From: an uncultured Bacteroidota bacterium
GTDB taxonomy: Bacteria > Bacteroidota > Bacteroidia > 2-12-FULL-35-15
NCBI GenBank assembly: GCA_903870175.1
Contig: CAIQBY010000055.1
Coordinates: 1-39,932, forward strand
DNA: 39,932 bases
Direction: 5' to 3'
In this document: piece by piece, positions 15,044 to 22,559 of the stretch
Layout: every line of letters begins with the position of its first letter
Position numbering within the stretch: position 1 is the first letter of the stretch
Translations under genes and position numbers: made by a program
Notes under the pieces: generated by a model
Told to the model about the DNA's origin: nothing
What the model saw: only the letters and a program-made list of their open reading frames with translations
Databases searched by the model: none

Positions 15044-16873
15044 TTATGAAGTCACAATTTCGTCTTCGAGCAATTGCATTTTATAAAGCTCGAAATACAC
15101 ACCTTGTTTCGCCATCAAATCATCGTGATGTCCCAGTTCCACTATTTCTCCCTGGTCGAGCACAATAATAGAATCGGCATTTTTGACCGAAGAAACACGA
15201 TGCGAAATAATAATTGACGTTTTATTTTTCATTATTTCTTTCAGATTGGTAAGTATTTCCTCCTCTGTTTCGGTATCCACAGCCGAAAGACAATCATCAA
15301 ATATCAATAACTGAGGTTGTTTTATAATGGCTCGCGCAATGGAAATTCGTTGTTTCTGTCCGCCCGAAAGCGTGATGCCGCGCTCGCCAACCATCGTTTC
15401 AAACTTTTCGGGGAAATCCATAATGTTGCTGTAAATAGCTGCATTCTTCGCCGCCTTTTCAACATCAGATAATTGAGTATTGTTGGGAAACGGCTCCCCT
15501 CTCCTTTTTTCAAGGAGAGGCGCAGGGGGTGAGGTCTTGGTGGTTGCAGCATCTCTGCTGAAACTAATATTATTCGCAATAGTATCCGAAAACAAAAATA
15601 CTTCCTGGGGCGCATATCCTATCTGATTTCGTAGCGAATTAAGATTATGATTTTTAATGTTTTTCCCATCAATTATTATCTCGCCCGAATCTACATCATA
15701 TAATCTGCAAAGCAGATTGGCAATAGTAGATTTACCGCTGGCAGTGCGCCCGATAATAGCAAGAGAAGAATTTTGTGGGATAGTAAAAGAAACATTTTTC
15801 AATGCCTTAATTCCCGAATCTGGATATGTAAAACTTACATTTTTAAACTCAATATCACCCTGCAATTTCGTTTCTGCGGCAGTGATATTCACAATCTCCG
15901 TCTCAGTATGCAGAAATTCATTAATCCTTGTCTGTGAAGCAGCAGCTCGCTGAATAAGCGATGTAACCCAGCCCAGAGAAGCAATTGGCCACGTAAGCCG
16001 ATTGACATACACTATAAATTCAGCAATATTTCCATACGTTATTTTACCCGAAATAGCCTGCATTCCGCCAATATAAATGGTGAAAATAGTACTCAATCCG
16101 ATTAATAAAATCATAAAAGGCTGAAACAAAGCTTCCGTTTTTACCAGTCCCAGTGTGCGTTTTCTATATTCAATACTTAACTTTTCAAATACTTCAGCCG
16201 AATATTTTTCACGACCGTAAGCTTTCAAAACCCGTATTCCTGAAAATGCTTCCTGCGCCTGTGTAGTAATGTCAGAAAGCTGTTCCTGAACTTTCGTACT
16301 CTTTTTATTGATAATATTGCTTACATAATAAATGGAAATAGCAAGGAACGGCAATGGCAGCAGCACATACATCGTAAGTTTAAAATCCACTTTTATCATC
16401 ACTCCAATAGTAAGGGCAAATGTAATAACAGTGTTTACAATATACATAATGGCAGGCCCGATGTACATCCTTACTCTGCTTACATCTTCGCTGATTCGGT
16501 TCATCAAATCTCCGGTATTATTGCGTTTGTAAAACCCAATATCGAGTTGCTGATAATGATCGAATATCTCGTTTTTTAAATCTTTTTCAATCAATCGCGA
16601 CATCACAATAATTGACTGGCGCATCAAAAAGAGGAAAAATCCGCTGACAATCGCCCATCCGATAATTATCAGCGTATATATTATCAGCTGATTATAAGGA
16701 TGGTCGCCGGCTGCCTTCAGTTTGTCTATGTCTTTGACGTAATCAATTGCATCCCGCACAAACGTAACGGAATAAACAGCAAAAAAGTTGGAAATAGAGG
16801 TAAATAAAATGCCTAAAATAAGTCTCCATTTGTACTTTAAAAAGTACTTATTAATATGTCTGAGCGATTTCAA
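15044..16873 (-). CDS. ABC exporter, fused permease and ATPase (MsbA/multidrug type)
   Basis: The start is TTG at 16873: an in-frame stop lies just upstream, and MKSLRHINKYFLKYKWRLILG is the expected N-terminus. In 609 residues there are six transmembrane helices (1-310) and an ATPase domain (340-600). The ATPase has Walker A GRTASGKS (375-382), Q-loop Gln423, signature LSGGQ (502-506), Walker B LLIFDD (522-527) and an H-loop in SHRVSSVK. The residue after the Walker B aspartate is Asp527 instead of the catalytic Glu, as in the degenerate half of heterodimeric exporters. About 25 extra residues (around 443-468, containing TSPPAPLLEKRRGE) come from a palindromic repeat inserted in the gene. 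The substrate is unknown; lipid or drug export is typical. Confidence 0.92.
   Translation of the reverse strand: MKSLRHINKYFLKYKWRLILGILFTSISNFFAVYSVTFVRDAIDYVKDIDKLKAAGDHPYNQLIIYTLIIIGWAIVSGFFLFLMRQSIIVMSRLIEKDLKNEIFDHYQQLDIGFYKRNNTGDLMNRISEDVSRVRMYIGPAIMYIVNTVITFALTIGVMIKVDFKLTMYVLLPLPFLAISIYYVSNIINKKSTKVQEQLSDITTQAQEAFSGIRVLKAYGREKYSAEVFEKLSIEYRKRTLGLVKTEALFQPFMILLIGLSTIFTIYIGGMQAISGKITYGNIAEFIVYVNRLTWPIASLGWVTSLIQRAAASQTRINEFLHTETEIVNITAAETKLQGDIEFKNVSFTYPDSGIKALKNVSFTIPQNSSLAIIGRTASGKSTIANLLCRLYDVDSGEIIIDGKNIKNHNLNSLRNQIGYAPQEVFLFSDTIANNISFSRDAATTKTSPPAPLLEKRRGEPFPNNTQLSDVEKAAKNAAIYSNIMDFPEKFETMVGERGITLSGGQKQRISIARAIIKQPQLLIFDDCLSAVDTETEEEILTNLKEIMKNKTSIIISHRVSSVKNADSIIVLDQGEIVELGHHDDLMAKQGVYFELYKMQLLEDEIVTS
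15498..15520. repeat. REP-like palindrome inserted in the ABC exporter coding sequence
   Basis: A perfect 9-bp stem (CCTCTCCTT / AAGGAGAGG) with a 5-nt loop lies inside a C/G-rich block (about 15491-15535) unlike the surrounding codon use. It is translated in frame as part of TSPPAPLLEKRRGEPF, between the Q-loop and the signature motif, where family members have a short loop. Confidence 0.75.
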
Positions 16874-16921
16874 TATAAATTAAAATAAAATATGAGGTTT
16901 ATCAGCTAATTTGGTTTATTT

Positions 16922-16951
16922 TTGTCGGCTCAAAAATTAAATATACTTTTG
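16922..16951 (+). promoter_or_regulatory. Bacteroidota-type promoter of the leucine-type dehydrogenase gene
   Basis: TTG at 16922-16924 and TACTTTTG at 16944-16951 have the ideal 19-bp spacing. The gene starts at 17055, leaving a leader of about 100 nt. This is the best promoter match in the window. Confidence 0.7.
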
Positions 16952-17054
16952 CCGGCGATTTTAAAAAAAGATACAGGTTTTAAGGCGTCAAAATTACTCA
17001 AATAAATAGTTTCTGATTAATATAATTTAGTTTAATTTTAAATAACAAATAAAG

Positions 17055-18164
17055 ATGATAGAAGTTCAAGACATCAAAAAATCGTCGTTGGCAGAAAATC
17101 CGGTGATTGCTCAAATGACGTTAAATAACCACGAACAAGTGTTATTTTGTAATGATAACGACACAGGATTAAAAGCAATAATTGCAATTCATAATACTGT
17201 TTTAGGACCAAGTTTGGGCGGGACACGCATGTGGCCATATAATAATGAAATGGAAGCATTGACTGATGCACTGCGCCTTTCGAGAGGAATGACTTATAAA
17301 TCGGCAGCTGCCGGATTGAATCTTGGCGGTGGAAAAGCAGTAATAATAGGCGATTCTAAAACTCAAAAGAACGAAACAATGATGCGCCGTTTCGGAAAGT
17401 TTGTTAATAGTCTTTCCGGAAAATATATCACTGCAGAAGATGTTGGGGTGAATACAAAAGATATGGAGTACATAAAAATGGAAACGGATTATGTGAGTGG
17501 CTTGCCATTGAATATGGGTGGAAGCGGCGACCCATCGCCTGTTACAGCTTACGGTGTTTATTTATCAATGAAAGCTTCTGCTAAGGAAAAATGGGGAAAT
17601 GATAGTTTAACCGGCAAGAAAATAGTGGTGCAGGGAATAGGAAATGTAGGAGAAAATCTGGTAAAACATTTGGTAAAAGAAGGAGCTAAAGTTTCTATTT
17701 ATGATATCAATGAAGAGCGATTGAGTATGGTAGCAAAGGAAACCGGAGCAACTGTGATTACTGATGCAAAGGGAATTTTTGATATGGACATGGATATTTA
17801 TGCACCATGTGCGCTTGGAGCAACATTAAACACTGATTCTATTAATCGTTTGAAATGCTCCATTGTTTGTGGCGCTGCCAATAACCAGCTTGCAGAAGAA
17901 ACAGTACATGGTAAAATGATTATGGAAAAAGGTATCATATATGCTCCTGATTTTGTTGTTAATTCAGGCGGAATCATCAATGTGTTTTATGAATTGCAAG
18001 GTTATAACCGCGAACGTGCAATGGCTCATGCAGAGAAAATATATCAGACAACATTGAATATTTTTAAGATTTCGAAAGAGCAGAATATTCCTACATACAT
18101 GGCTGCAAACAGAATTGCAGAGAAACGTATTGCAGATATTGGTAAAGTGAAATTGACTTTTTAA
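17055..18164 (+). CDS. Leucine/branched-chain amino acid (Glu/Leu/Phe/Val family) dehydrogenase
   Basis: The 369 residues fit leucine/phenylalanine/valine dehydrogenases (about 350-370), not glutamate dehydrogenases (over 410). Motifs are LGGTRMWPY, substrate lysine Lys82 (TYKSAAAG), catalytic Lys94 in LGGGKAVI, AEDVG and the NAD-binding GIGNVG. The enzyme oxidatively deaminates branched-chain or aromatic amino acids to 2-oxo acids with NAD. The 2-oxo acids could feed a complex containing the E2 at 8647. A strong promoter lies upstream, and nusB starts 81 bp downstream with its own possible -7 motif. The exact amino acid cannot be fixed by eye. Confidence 0.9.
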   Translation: MIEVQDIKKSSLAENPVIAQMTLNNHEQVLFCNDNDTGLKAIIAIHNTVLGPSLGGTRMWPYNNEMEALTDALRLSRGMTYKSAAAGLNLGGGKAVIIGDSKTQKNETMMRRFGKFVNSLSGKYITAEDVGVNTKDMEYIKMETDYVSGLPLNMGGSGDPSPVTAYGVYLSMKASAKEKWGNDSLTGKKIVVQGIGNVGENLVKHLVKEGAKVSIYDINEERLSMVAKETGATVITDAKGIFDMDMDIYAPCALGATLNTDSINRLKCSIVCGAANNQLAEETVHGKMIMEKGIIYAPDFVVNSGGIINVFYELQGYNRERAMAHAEKIYQTTLNIFKISKEQNIPTYMAANRIAEKRIADIGKVKLTF

Positions 18165-18184
18165 TCAGTTCTTTGTTATTTTTG
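18153..18184 (+). promoter_or_regulatory. Possible promoter of the nusB operon
   Basis: TATTTTTG at 18177-18184 matches the -7 consensus, with TTG at 18153-18155 (spacer 21, slightly long). It overlaps the end of the upstream gene and lies 62 bp before nusB. Confidence 0.4.
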
Positions 18185-18245
18185 TTGAAGTAAAATTTAT
18201 TAATAGTTATTCATAAATACATAAGGGTAGTAATTCGGAGAAGTA

Positions 18246-19193
18246 ATGTTGAACAGAAGATATTTAAGAATAATAGTAATGAAAGCGTTGTACGGTTTTT
18301 TTCAATCGGATACAAGGGATTTAGCAAAGTCGGAGAAAGAATTATTCAAGAATATTGATAAAATATATGATTTATATATTTATCAGTTGGCAATATTTCA
18401 GGAATTACGCCATGTGGCATCCATTATTTTGGAAGAAGCAAAGGGAAAACATCTTGCAACATCGGCAAACCTGAATCCCAATTTGAAATTTGTAGAAAAC
18501 AAATTTATTTCCCAGTTGGCTGAAAACATTCATTTGCAGCGCGAAATAAACAATCGAAAAATAAGCTGGGACAACGAATATGAATTGATAAAACGAATTT
18601 ACAATGATATAAAAGCATCAGAATATTATTGGAAATATATGAATGTTTCTGATAATTCGTATAAAACAGATCGTAGCTTTATTCTTACTGTTTTTAAAGA
18701 AAACATTGCCGAGTTTGAGTTGTTGAATCATCTTTACGAAGAAAGAAATCTTAACTGGGGAGATGATATTTATATCGTAAATCCAATGATTGTAAAAACA
18801 ATTGAATCGTTCAAAGAAGAAGCGACTCCGGATTTTAAACTTCTTCCACTTTATAAAGATAAAGAAGATGACGCTGAATTTGTAAAAGAATTATTTGCTC
18901 AAACTGCTTTAAGAAACGAGGAGGTTGAGAAATTAATAAAAGATAAAACAAAGAATTGGGAAATTGAAAGAATTGCGATGATGGATGTTCTGCTTATGAA
19001 AATGGCAATTTCAGAAATTATTCACTTTTCAAATATTCCTGTTAATGTTTCATTAAATGAATACATAGAAATATCCAAAATTTACAGCACTCCCAAAAGC
19101 AATGCTTTTATTAATGGTATTTTGGATAAACTTGTTGCAGATTTAAAAGCAGCTGACAAAATAAATAAAATGGGAAGAGGTTTAATGGAATAA
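18246..19193 (+). CDS. nusB: Transcription antitermination protein NusB (extended Bacteroidota form)
   Basis: The protein has 315 residues, against about 140 for E. coli NusB. It begins MLNRRYLRIIVMKALYGFFQSD, the typical start of the Bacteroidota form. The conserved NusB fold is in the C-terminal part (about 215-300: NWEIERIAMMDVLLMKMAISEI, PVNVSLNEYIEISKIYSTPKS, FINGILDKL). It binds boxA RNA with NusE and helps ribosomal RNA antitermination. Downstream at 28 bp lies a DUF1573 lipoprotein gene, then yajC, an order widely conserved in this phylum. Confidence 0.93.
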   Translation: MLNRRYLRIIVMKALYGFFQSDTRDLAKSEKELFKNIDKIYDLYIYQLAIFQELRHVASIILEEAKGKHLATSANLNPNLKFVENKFISQLAENIHLQREINNRKISWDNEYELIKRIYNDIKASEYYWKYMNVSDNSYKTDRSFILTVFKENIAEFELLNHLYEERNLNWGDDIYIVNPMIVKTIESFKEEATPDFKLLPLYKDKEDDAEFVKELFAQTALRNEEVEKLIKDKTKNWEIERIAMMDVLLMKMAISEIIHFSNIPVNVSLNEYIEISKIYSTPKSNAFINGILDKLVADLKAADKINKMGRGLME

Positions 19194-19221
19194 GTTCAAG
19201 AAAGAAAGAATAACAAATAAA

Positions 19222-19710
19222 ATGAAATTTAGAAAAATGAAATTTGTTTTAAAAATCGTATTTGGGTCATTAGTAATTTTTACTGTTTCCTGCAGACACG
19301 AAGAAAATAAAAGTGATTCAAATATTTCAACAAATGTAATAAATGTACCGTCAACTGCTTCTGGAAAACCGGCAGCTCCAGGTTCGGCACCACAAATGAT
19401 TTTTAATGAAGAAAAACATGATTTTGGAAAGATTACACAAGGGGAAAAAGTATCTTATTCATTCGTGTTTAAAAACAATGGCGGTTCTGATTTAGTAATT
19501 TCATCTGCTCAAGGTAGCTGCGGTTGTACAGTTCCAACATATCCAAAAGGACCAGTAAAACCGGGACAGGAATCAAAAATAGATGTTGTATTTAACAGCG
19601 AAGGGAAATCCGGAGTAGTTGAAAAAACAGTTACATTGGTTACAAACTGTAATCCAAGTACAAAAGTGTTGACAATAGTTTCTACTATTAATGTACCAGA
19701 ACAGGAATAA
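19222..19710 (+). CDS. DUF1573 lipoprotein
   Basis: The 162 residues begin with a lipoprotein signal peptide with cysteine in VSCRHEE (Cys about residue 28). The DUF1573 domain follows (about 55-160): EEKHDFGKITQGEKVSYSFVFKNNG, SSAQGSCGCTVPTYPKGPVKPGQ and an Ig-like C-terminal strand. The SCGCTVP motif is characteristic. The function is unknown; it is probably anchored in the membrane facing the periplasm. An alternative start five codons later (MKFVLK) would also leave a good signal peptide. It lies between nusB and yajC, likely in one transcript. Confidence 0.88.
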   Translation: MKFRKMKFVLKIVFGSLVIFTVSCRHEENKSDSNISTNVINVPSTASGKPAAPGSAPQMIFNEEKHDFGKITQGEKVSYSFVFKNNGGSDLVISSAQGSCGCTVPTYPKGPVKPGQESKIDVVFNSEGKSGVVEKTVTLVTNCNPSTKVLTIVSTINVPEQE

Positions 19711-19764
19711 ATTAAAAATAAAATAAACAGTAATAACAATAAAATAAATAAACAAAAAGTAAAA

Positions 19765-20088
19765 ATGGGAAACACATTATTAATGGCAACTGGAGCACAA
19801 GGAGGAGGAAATGCAATCGGACAATTTATTCCTCTGATTTTAATTATCGTAGTATTTTATTTCTTTATGATTCGCCCTCAAATGAAGAAATCAAAGGATC
19901 AAAAGAAGTTTCGTGAAAACATCGCAAAAGGCGATAAAATAGTTACTATTGGAGGTATTCATGGGAAAATAGTTGAGGTTCAGGAAAAAACTTTTATTAT
20001 TGAAGTTGAAGGCGGACATAAACTTAAAATTGAAAAAAGTGCTGTTTCAATGGACTCTTCAACAATGATTGGTGCAGACCAAAAATAG
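19765..20088 (+). CDS. yajC: Preprotein translocase subunit YajC
   Basis: In 107 residues there is one transmembrane helix (about 20-38, [13 protein letters not shown]) followed directly by the family motif [14 protein letters not shown] small cytoplasmic domain follows ([26 protein letters not shown]). YajC associates with SecDF and the SecYEG channel. It is the last gene before a strong terminator at 20111-20148. Confidence 0.95.
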   Translation: MGNTLLMATGAQGGGNAIGQFIPLILIIVVFYFFMIRPQMKKSKDQKKFRENIAKGDKIVTIGGIHGKIVEVQEKTFIIEVEGGHKLKIEKSAVSMDSSTMIGADQK

Positions 20089-20110
20089 CAGAGAAGGATA
20101 AAAGAATTGA

Positions 20111-20148
20111 TAGCGTTGAGTAAAATATTAACTCAACGCTATTTTTTT
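20111..20148 (+). terminator. Intrinsic terminator after yajC
   Basis: An 11-bp perfect stem (TAGCGTTGAGT / ACTCAACGCTA) with a 9-nt loop is followed by seven T. It closes the nusB-DUF1573-yajC unit. Confidence 0.9.
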
Positions 20149-20161
20149 ATAATGCGTTCAT

Positions 20162-20169
20162 TAAATTTG
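20162..20169 (+). promoter_or_regulatory. -7 element (TAAATTTG) upstream of the YbbR-like gene
   Basis: TAAATTTG matches TAnnTTTG, 38 bp before the start at 20207 and just after the terminator. This suggests separate transcription of the YbbR-like and coaE pair. No good -33 TTG is visible. Confidence 0.4.
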
Positions 20170-20206
20170 TCCAATTATATTTTATTAATTATTATTAATA
20201 GCTAAA

Positions 20207-21166
20207 ATGTCATCAAAAGAAGGAGTGAAATTAAACAGGAAAGTAATCACATTTTTATTTTGTGTAATTGCTTCATTGTTTTTTTGGCTGATGATGTCAC
20301 TTTCAAAAGAGTATTCAATTGTAGTAAACTTTCCTGTAAAATATATTAATTTCCCTGCAGATAAAGTTATCGCGAATCATTTACCAGAGAATATTGATAT
20401 TGAAATAGAATCAACTGGTTTCAATTTGCTTGTATATAAATTTAAAAGGCAAAATGAAGAAATATTAATGGATATAAAAGATTCAAAACCTTTAGCATTA
20501 AAGAATCATTTTTATCTTTTGGGCAATTCAAGGATTGATAAAATTACTTCCCAGTTTAGTGATGATATAAGGATTTTGAGAGTTTACCCGGATACTGTTT
20601 TTTTGAATTTCAACAAAAAGTTAACTAAGCGTGTTCCTGTTAAATCAAACATGAAAATTAATTTCCAAAACCAATTTCAACAACGGGATAGTATAATTTT
20701 AACTCCAAGTTCTATTGATATTTCTGGTGCAGCAGATGTGTTGGATAAAATTAATTCAGTTGAAACAGCTCCTGTAGAATTAAATAATGTAAATAAATCA
20801 GTTTCGATGAAATTAAATATTTTACAAAATAAAGAGTTAAAATTTGTTGAGCTCTCTCAGCAAAAAGTGCAGGCAACTGTTAACGTGACAAAATATACAG
20901 AAGCGAATATTGACTTGCAGATTGAGGTAGTAAACCTGCCTTTAGGATTTGGTTTAAAAACATTTCCTGATAAAATCAATGTAAAGTATAATGTTGCTTT
21001 TGATAATTATGAAAAGATAACTACAGCCTCGTTTCGTGCTATTGTTGATTATAAAAAGATAGAGACAGGTAGCAACAAACTTAAAGTCATATTAGTTAAA
21101 TTTCCATCTGAAATAAAGGCAATAAAAATTAACCCGGAACGGGTTGAATACATTATTAAAAAATAG
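20207..21166 (+). CDS. YbbR-like domain protein (CdaR-like)
   Basis: The 319 residues have one N-terminal transmembrane helix (about 14-32, ITFLFCVIASLFFWLMMSLS) and an extracytoplasmic part made of YbbR-type beta repeats (FPVKYINFPADKVIANHLPENIDIEI; RVPVKSNMKINF). In Firmicutes the related CdaR regulates the cyclic-di-AMP synthase CdaA. No diadenylate cyclase lies nearby, so that role is not implied. It is followed 4 bp later by coaE, a pairing common in Bacteroidota. Confidence 0.82.
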   Translation: MSSKEGVKLNRKVITFLFCVIASLFFWLMMSLSKEYSIVVNFPVKYINFPADKVIANHLPENIDIEIESTGFNLLVYKFKRQNEEILMDIKDSKPLALKNHFYLLGNSRIDKITSQFSDDIRILRVYPDTVFLNFNKKLTKRVPVKSNMKINFQNQFQQRDSIILTPSSIDISGAADVLDKINSVETAPVELNNVNKSVSMKLNILQNKELKFVELSQQKVQATVNVTKYTEANIDLQIEVVNLPLGFGLKTFPDKINVKYNVAFDNYEKITTASFRAIVDYKKIETGSNKLKVILVKFPSEIKAIKINPERVEYIIKK

Positions 21167-21169
21167 ACT

Positions 21170-21760
21170 ATGATAAAAGTCGGAATTACGGGAGGAATAG
21201 GCAGTGGGAAAACAATGGTTTGCAAAATGTTTGAATTACTGGGTATTTCCGTTTATTATTCTGATGAAGAATCAAAAAAATTGCTGGACGCTGATGGTAA
21301 AGTAAAGGAACAGATAATTAAAACATTTGGTAATGCAATTCTAAATGAAGCCGGTAATATCGATAGAAAAAAATTATCTGAAACTGTTTTTGGTGACAAG
21401 GAAAAACTTACACTATTGAATGGTATTGTTCACCCTGCTGTCGCAAAACATTTCGAGGAATGGGTAAAAATGCATTCTTTTGATAAGTATATTTTAAAGG
21501 AAGCGGCTATATTATTTGAAAGTGGCGCAAACAGACTTGTAGATAAAGTTATCACTGTTACTGCCCCTGTTTCTTTAAAAATACAACGAGCCATGCAGCG
21601 TGATAATATTACAGAAGAGCAAGTGGTGTCGCGAATGAAAAATCAATGGAGCGACGAAGAAAAGATAAAACAATCACAATTTGTAATCTTTAATAATGAA
21701 GATCAATTGCTGATTCCTCAGGTTTTAAAAATACACGAATTGCTTATTGCAAATAAATAA
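21170..21760 (+). CDS. coaE: Dephospho-CoA kinase
   Basis: The 196 residues begin MIKVGITGGIGSGKT, the P-loop of CoaE. Other family features are the YSDEESKKL segment, HPAV and AAILFESG in the substrate-binding region, and QMRRDN-like AMQRDNITEEQVVSRMKNQ in the lid. It phosphorylates dephospho-CoA as the final step of coenzyme A synthesis. It is separated by 3 bp from the YbbR-like gene and probably translated from the same mRNA. Confidence 0.96.
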   Translation: MIKVGITGGIGSGKTMVCKMFELLGISVYYSDEESKKLLDADGKVKEQIIKTFGNAILNEAGNIDRKKLSETVFGDKEKLTLLNGIVHPAVAKHFEEWVKMHSFDKYILKEAAILFESGANRLVDKVITVTAPVSLKIQRAMQRDNITEEQVVSRMKNQWSDEEKIKQSQFVIFNNEDQLLIPQVLKIHELLIANK

Positions 21761-21815
21761 ATTTTAATCATATTATAATTCTTACTACTTTCGGATTCAA
21801 ATTCAAATAAAAATT

Positions 21816-22205
21816 ATGGAAAATCAAGGCACACAAAATCCTCAAAATGGGAACCAACAATTTCAACAACCTTTTGGACAGCCATTTGGTCAACAGCAAT
21901 TACCGAACGCAACAGCCGTTTTAGTATTGGGAATAATTTCAATAGTAGGATGTTTTTGTTACGGAATAATTGGATTAGTATTGGGAATAATTGCAATTGT
22001 TTTATCAAGCAAAGCGGATAGAATTTATTTAGCCAATCGTACCATGTATACTGAAGCTTCATATAAAAATATGAAGGCAGGAAGAATATGCGCAATTATT
22101 GGCACATGCTTATCTGCTTTATATTTTGTAATAATTGTTATCTATATTGCTTTCGTGGGTGCGGTCCTAACCGGAATGCCTTGGGAAATGTTTGGAAAGC
22201 ATTAA
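21816..22205 (+). CDS. CCC-motif-type small membrane protein
   Basis: The 129 residues start with a Gln/Pro/Asn-rich tail (about 1-30), then two closely spaced hydrophobic helices and a third near the end (about 95-120). The sequence LGIISIVGCFCYGIIGLVLGIIAIVLSSK and the later NMKAGRICAIIGTCLSALY match the Bacteroidota family named after a CCC motif. Here the motif is CFC, with the middle cysteine replaced. The function is unknown. A terminator at 22227-22250 follows, although the next gene starts right after it. Confidence 0.75.
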   Translation: MENQGTQNPQNGNQQFQQPFGQPFGQQQLPNATAVLVLGIISIVGCFCYGIIGLVLGIIAIVLSSKADRIYLANRTMYTEASYKNMKAGRICAIIGTCLSALYFVIIVIYIAFVGAVLTGMPWEMFGKH

Positions 22206-22226
22206 TAAAAAATCAAATTGAAAATT

Positions 22227-22250
22227 AAAGGACACTTGTGTCCTTTTTTT
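22227..22250 (+). terminator. Intrinsic terminator after the CCC-motif gene
   Basis: An 8-bp stem (AAAGGACA / TGTCCTTT) with a CTTG loop runs into a T-tract. The next start codon is only 13 bp further on, so the hairpin may also modulate expression of the DUF2752-nnr pair. Confidence 0.8.
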
Positions 22251-22262
22251 ATATTTTAGAAA

Positions 22263-22559
22263 ATGAATCAAATTGCTGGCTGGCTTGAAAGGCACATGAT
22301 GATTTGTTATTATAAAAAGTTGTCAGGTATCGACTGTCCAGGTTGCGGGATGCAACGCGCATTCATTTATTTGCTGCGAGGAAATTTTATCGAAAGCTTT
22401 CATTCATATCCTGCACTTTTACCTGTATTATTTACGTTAACTTTGACGGCAATTCATTTAAGTTACGGATTGAAGAATGGCGCAGCATTAATAAAATATT
22501 CTTTTATTATAACTATTTCAATTGTTATTATAAGTTATGTATTTAAATTATTAAGATGA
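22263..22559 (+). CDS. DUF2752 family membrane protein
   Basis: The 98 residues contain the DUF2752 signature GIDCPGCGMQRA (about 21-32), followed by hydrophobic helices (about 48-70 and 78-96). The function is unknown; the CPGCG motif suggests metal binding or redox chemistry near the membrane. The stop codon overlaps the start of nnr in ATGA, so the two are translationally coupled. The start is the first ATG after the terminator. Confidence 0.85.
   Translation: MNQIAGWLERHMMICYYKKLSGIDCPGCGMQRAFIYLLRGNFIESFHSYPALLPVLFTLTLTAIHLSYGLKNGAALIKYSFIITISIVIISYVFKLLR

Noticed and set aside
17055..18164. Second glutamate dehydrogenase
   Set aside because: Length (369) and motifs LGGTRMWPY and LGGGKAVI fit the leucine/phenylalanine/valine branch; the true glutamate dehydrogenase is at 27242.
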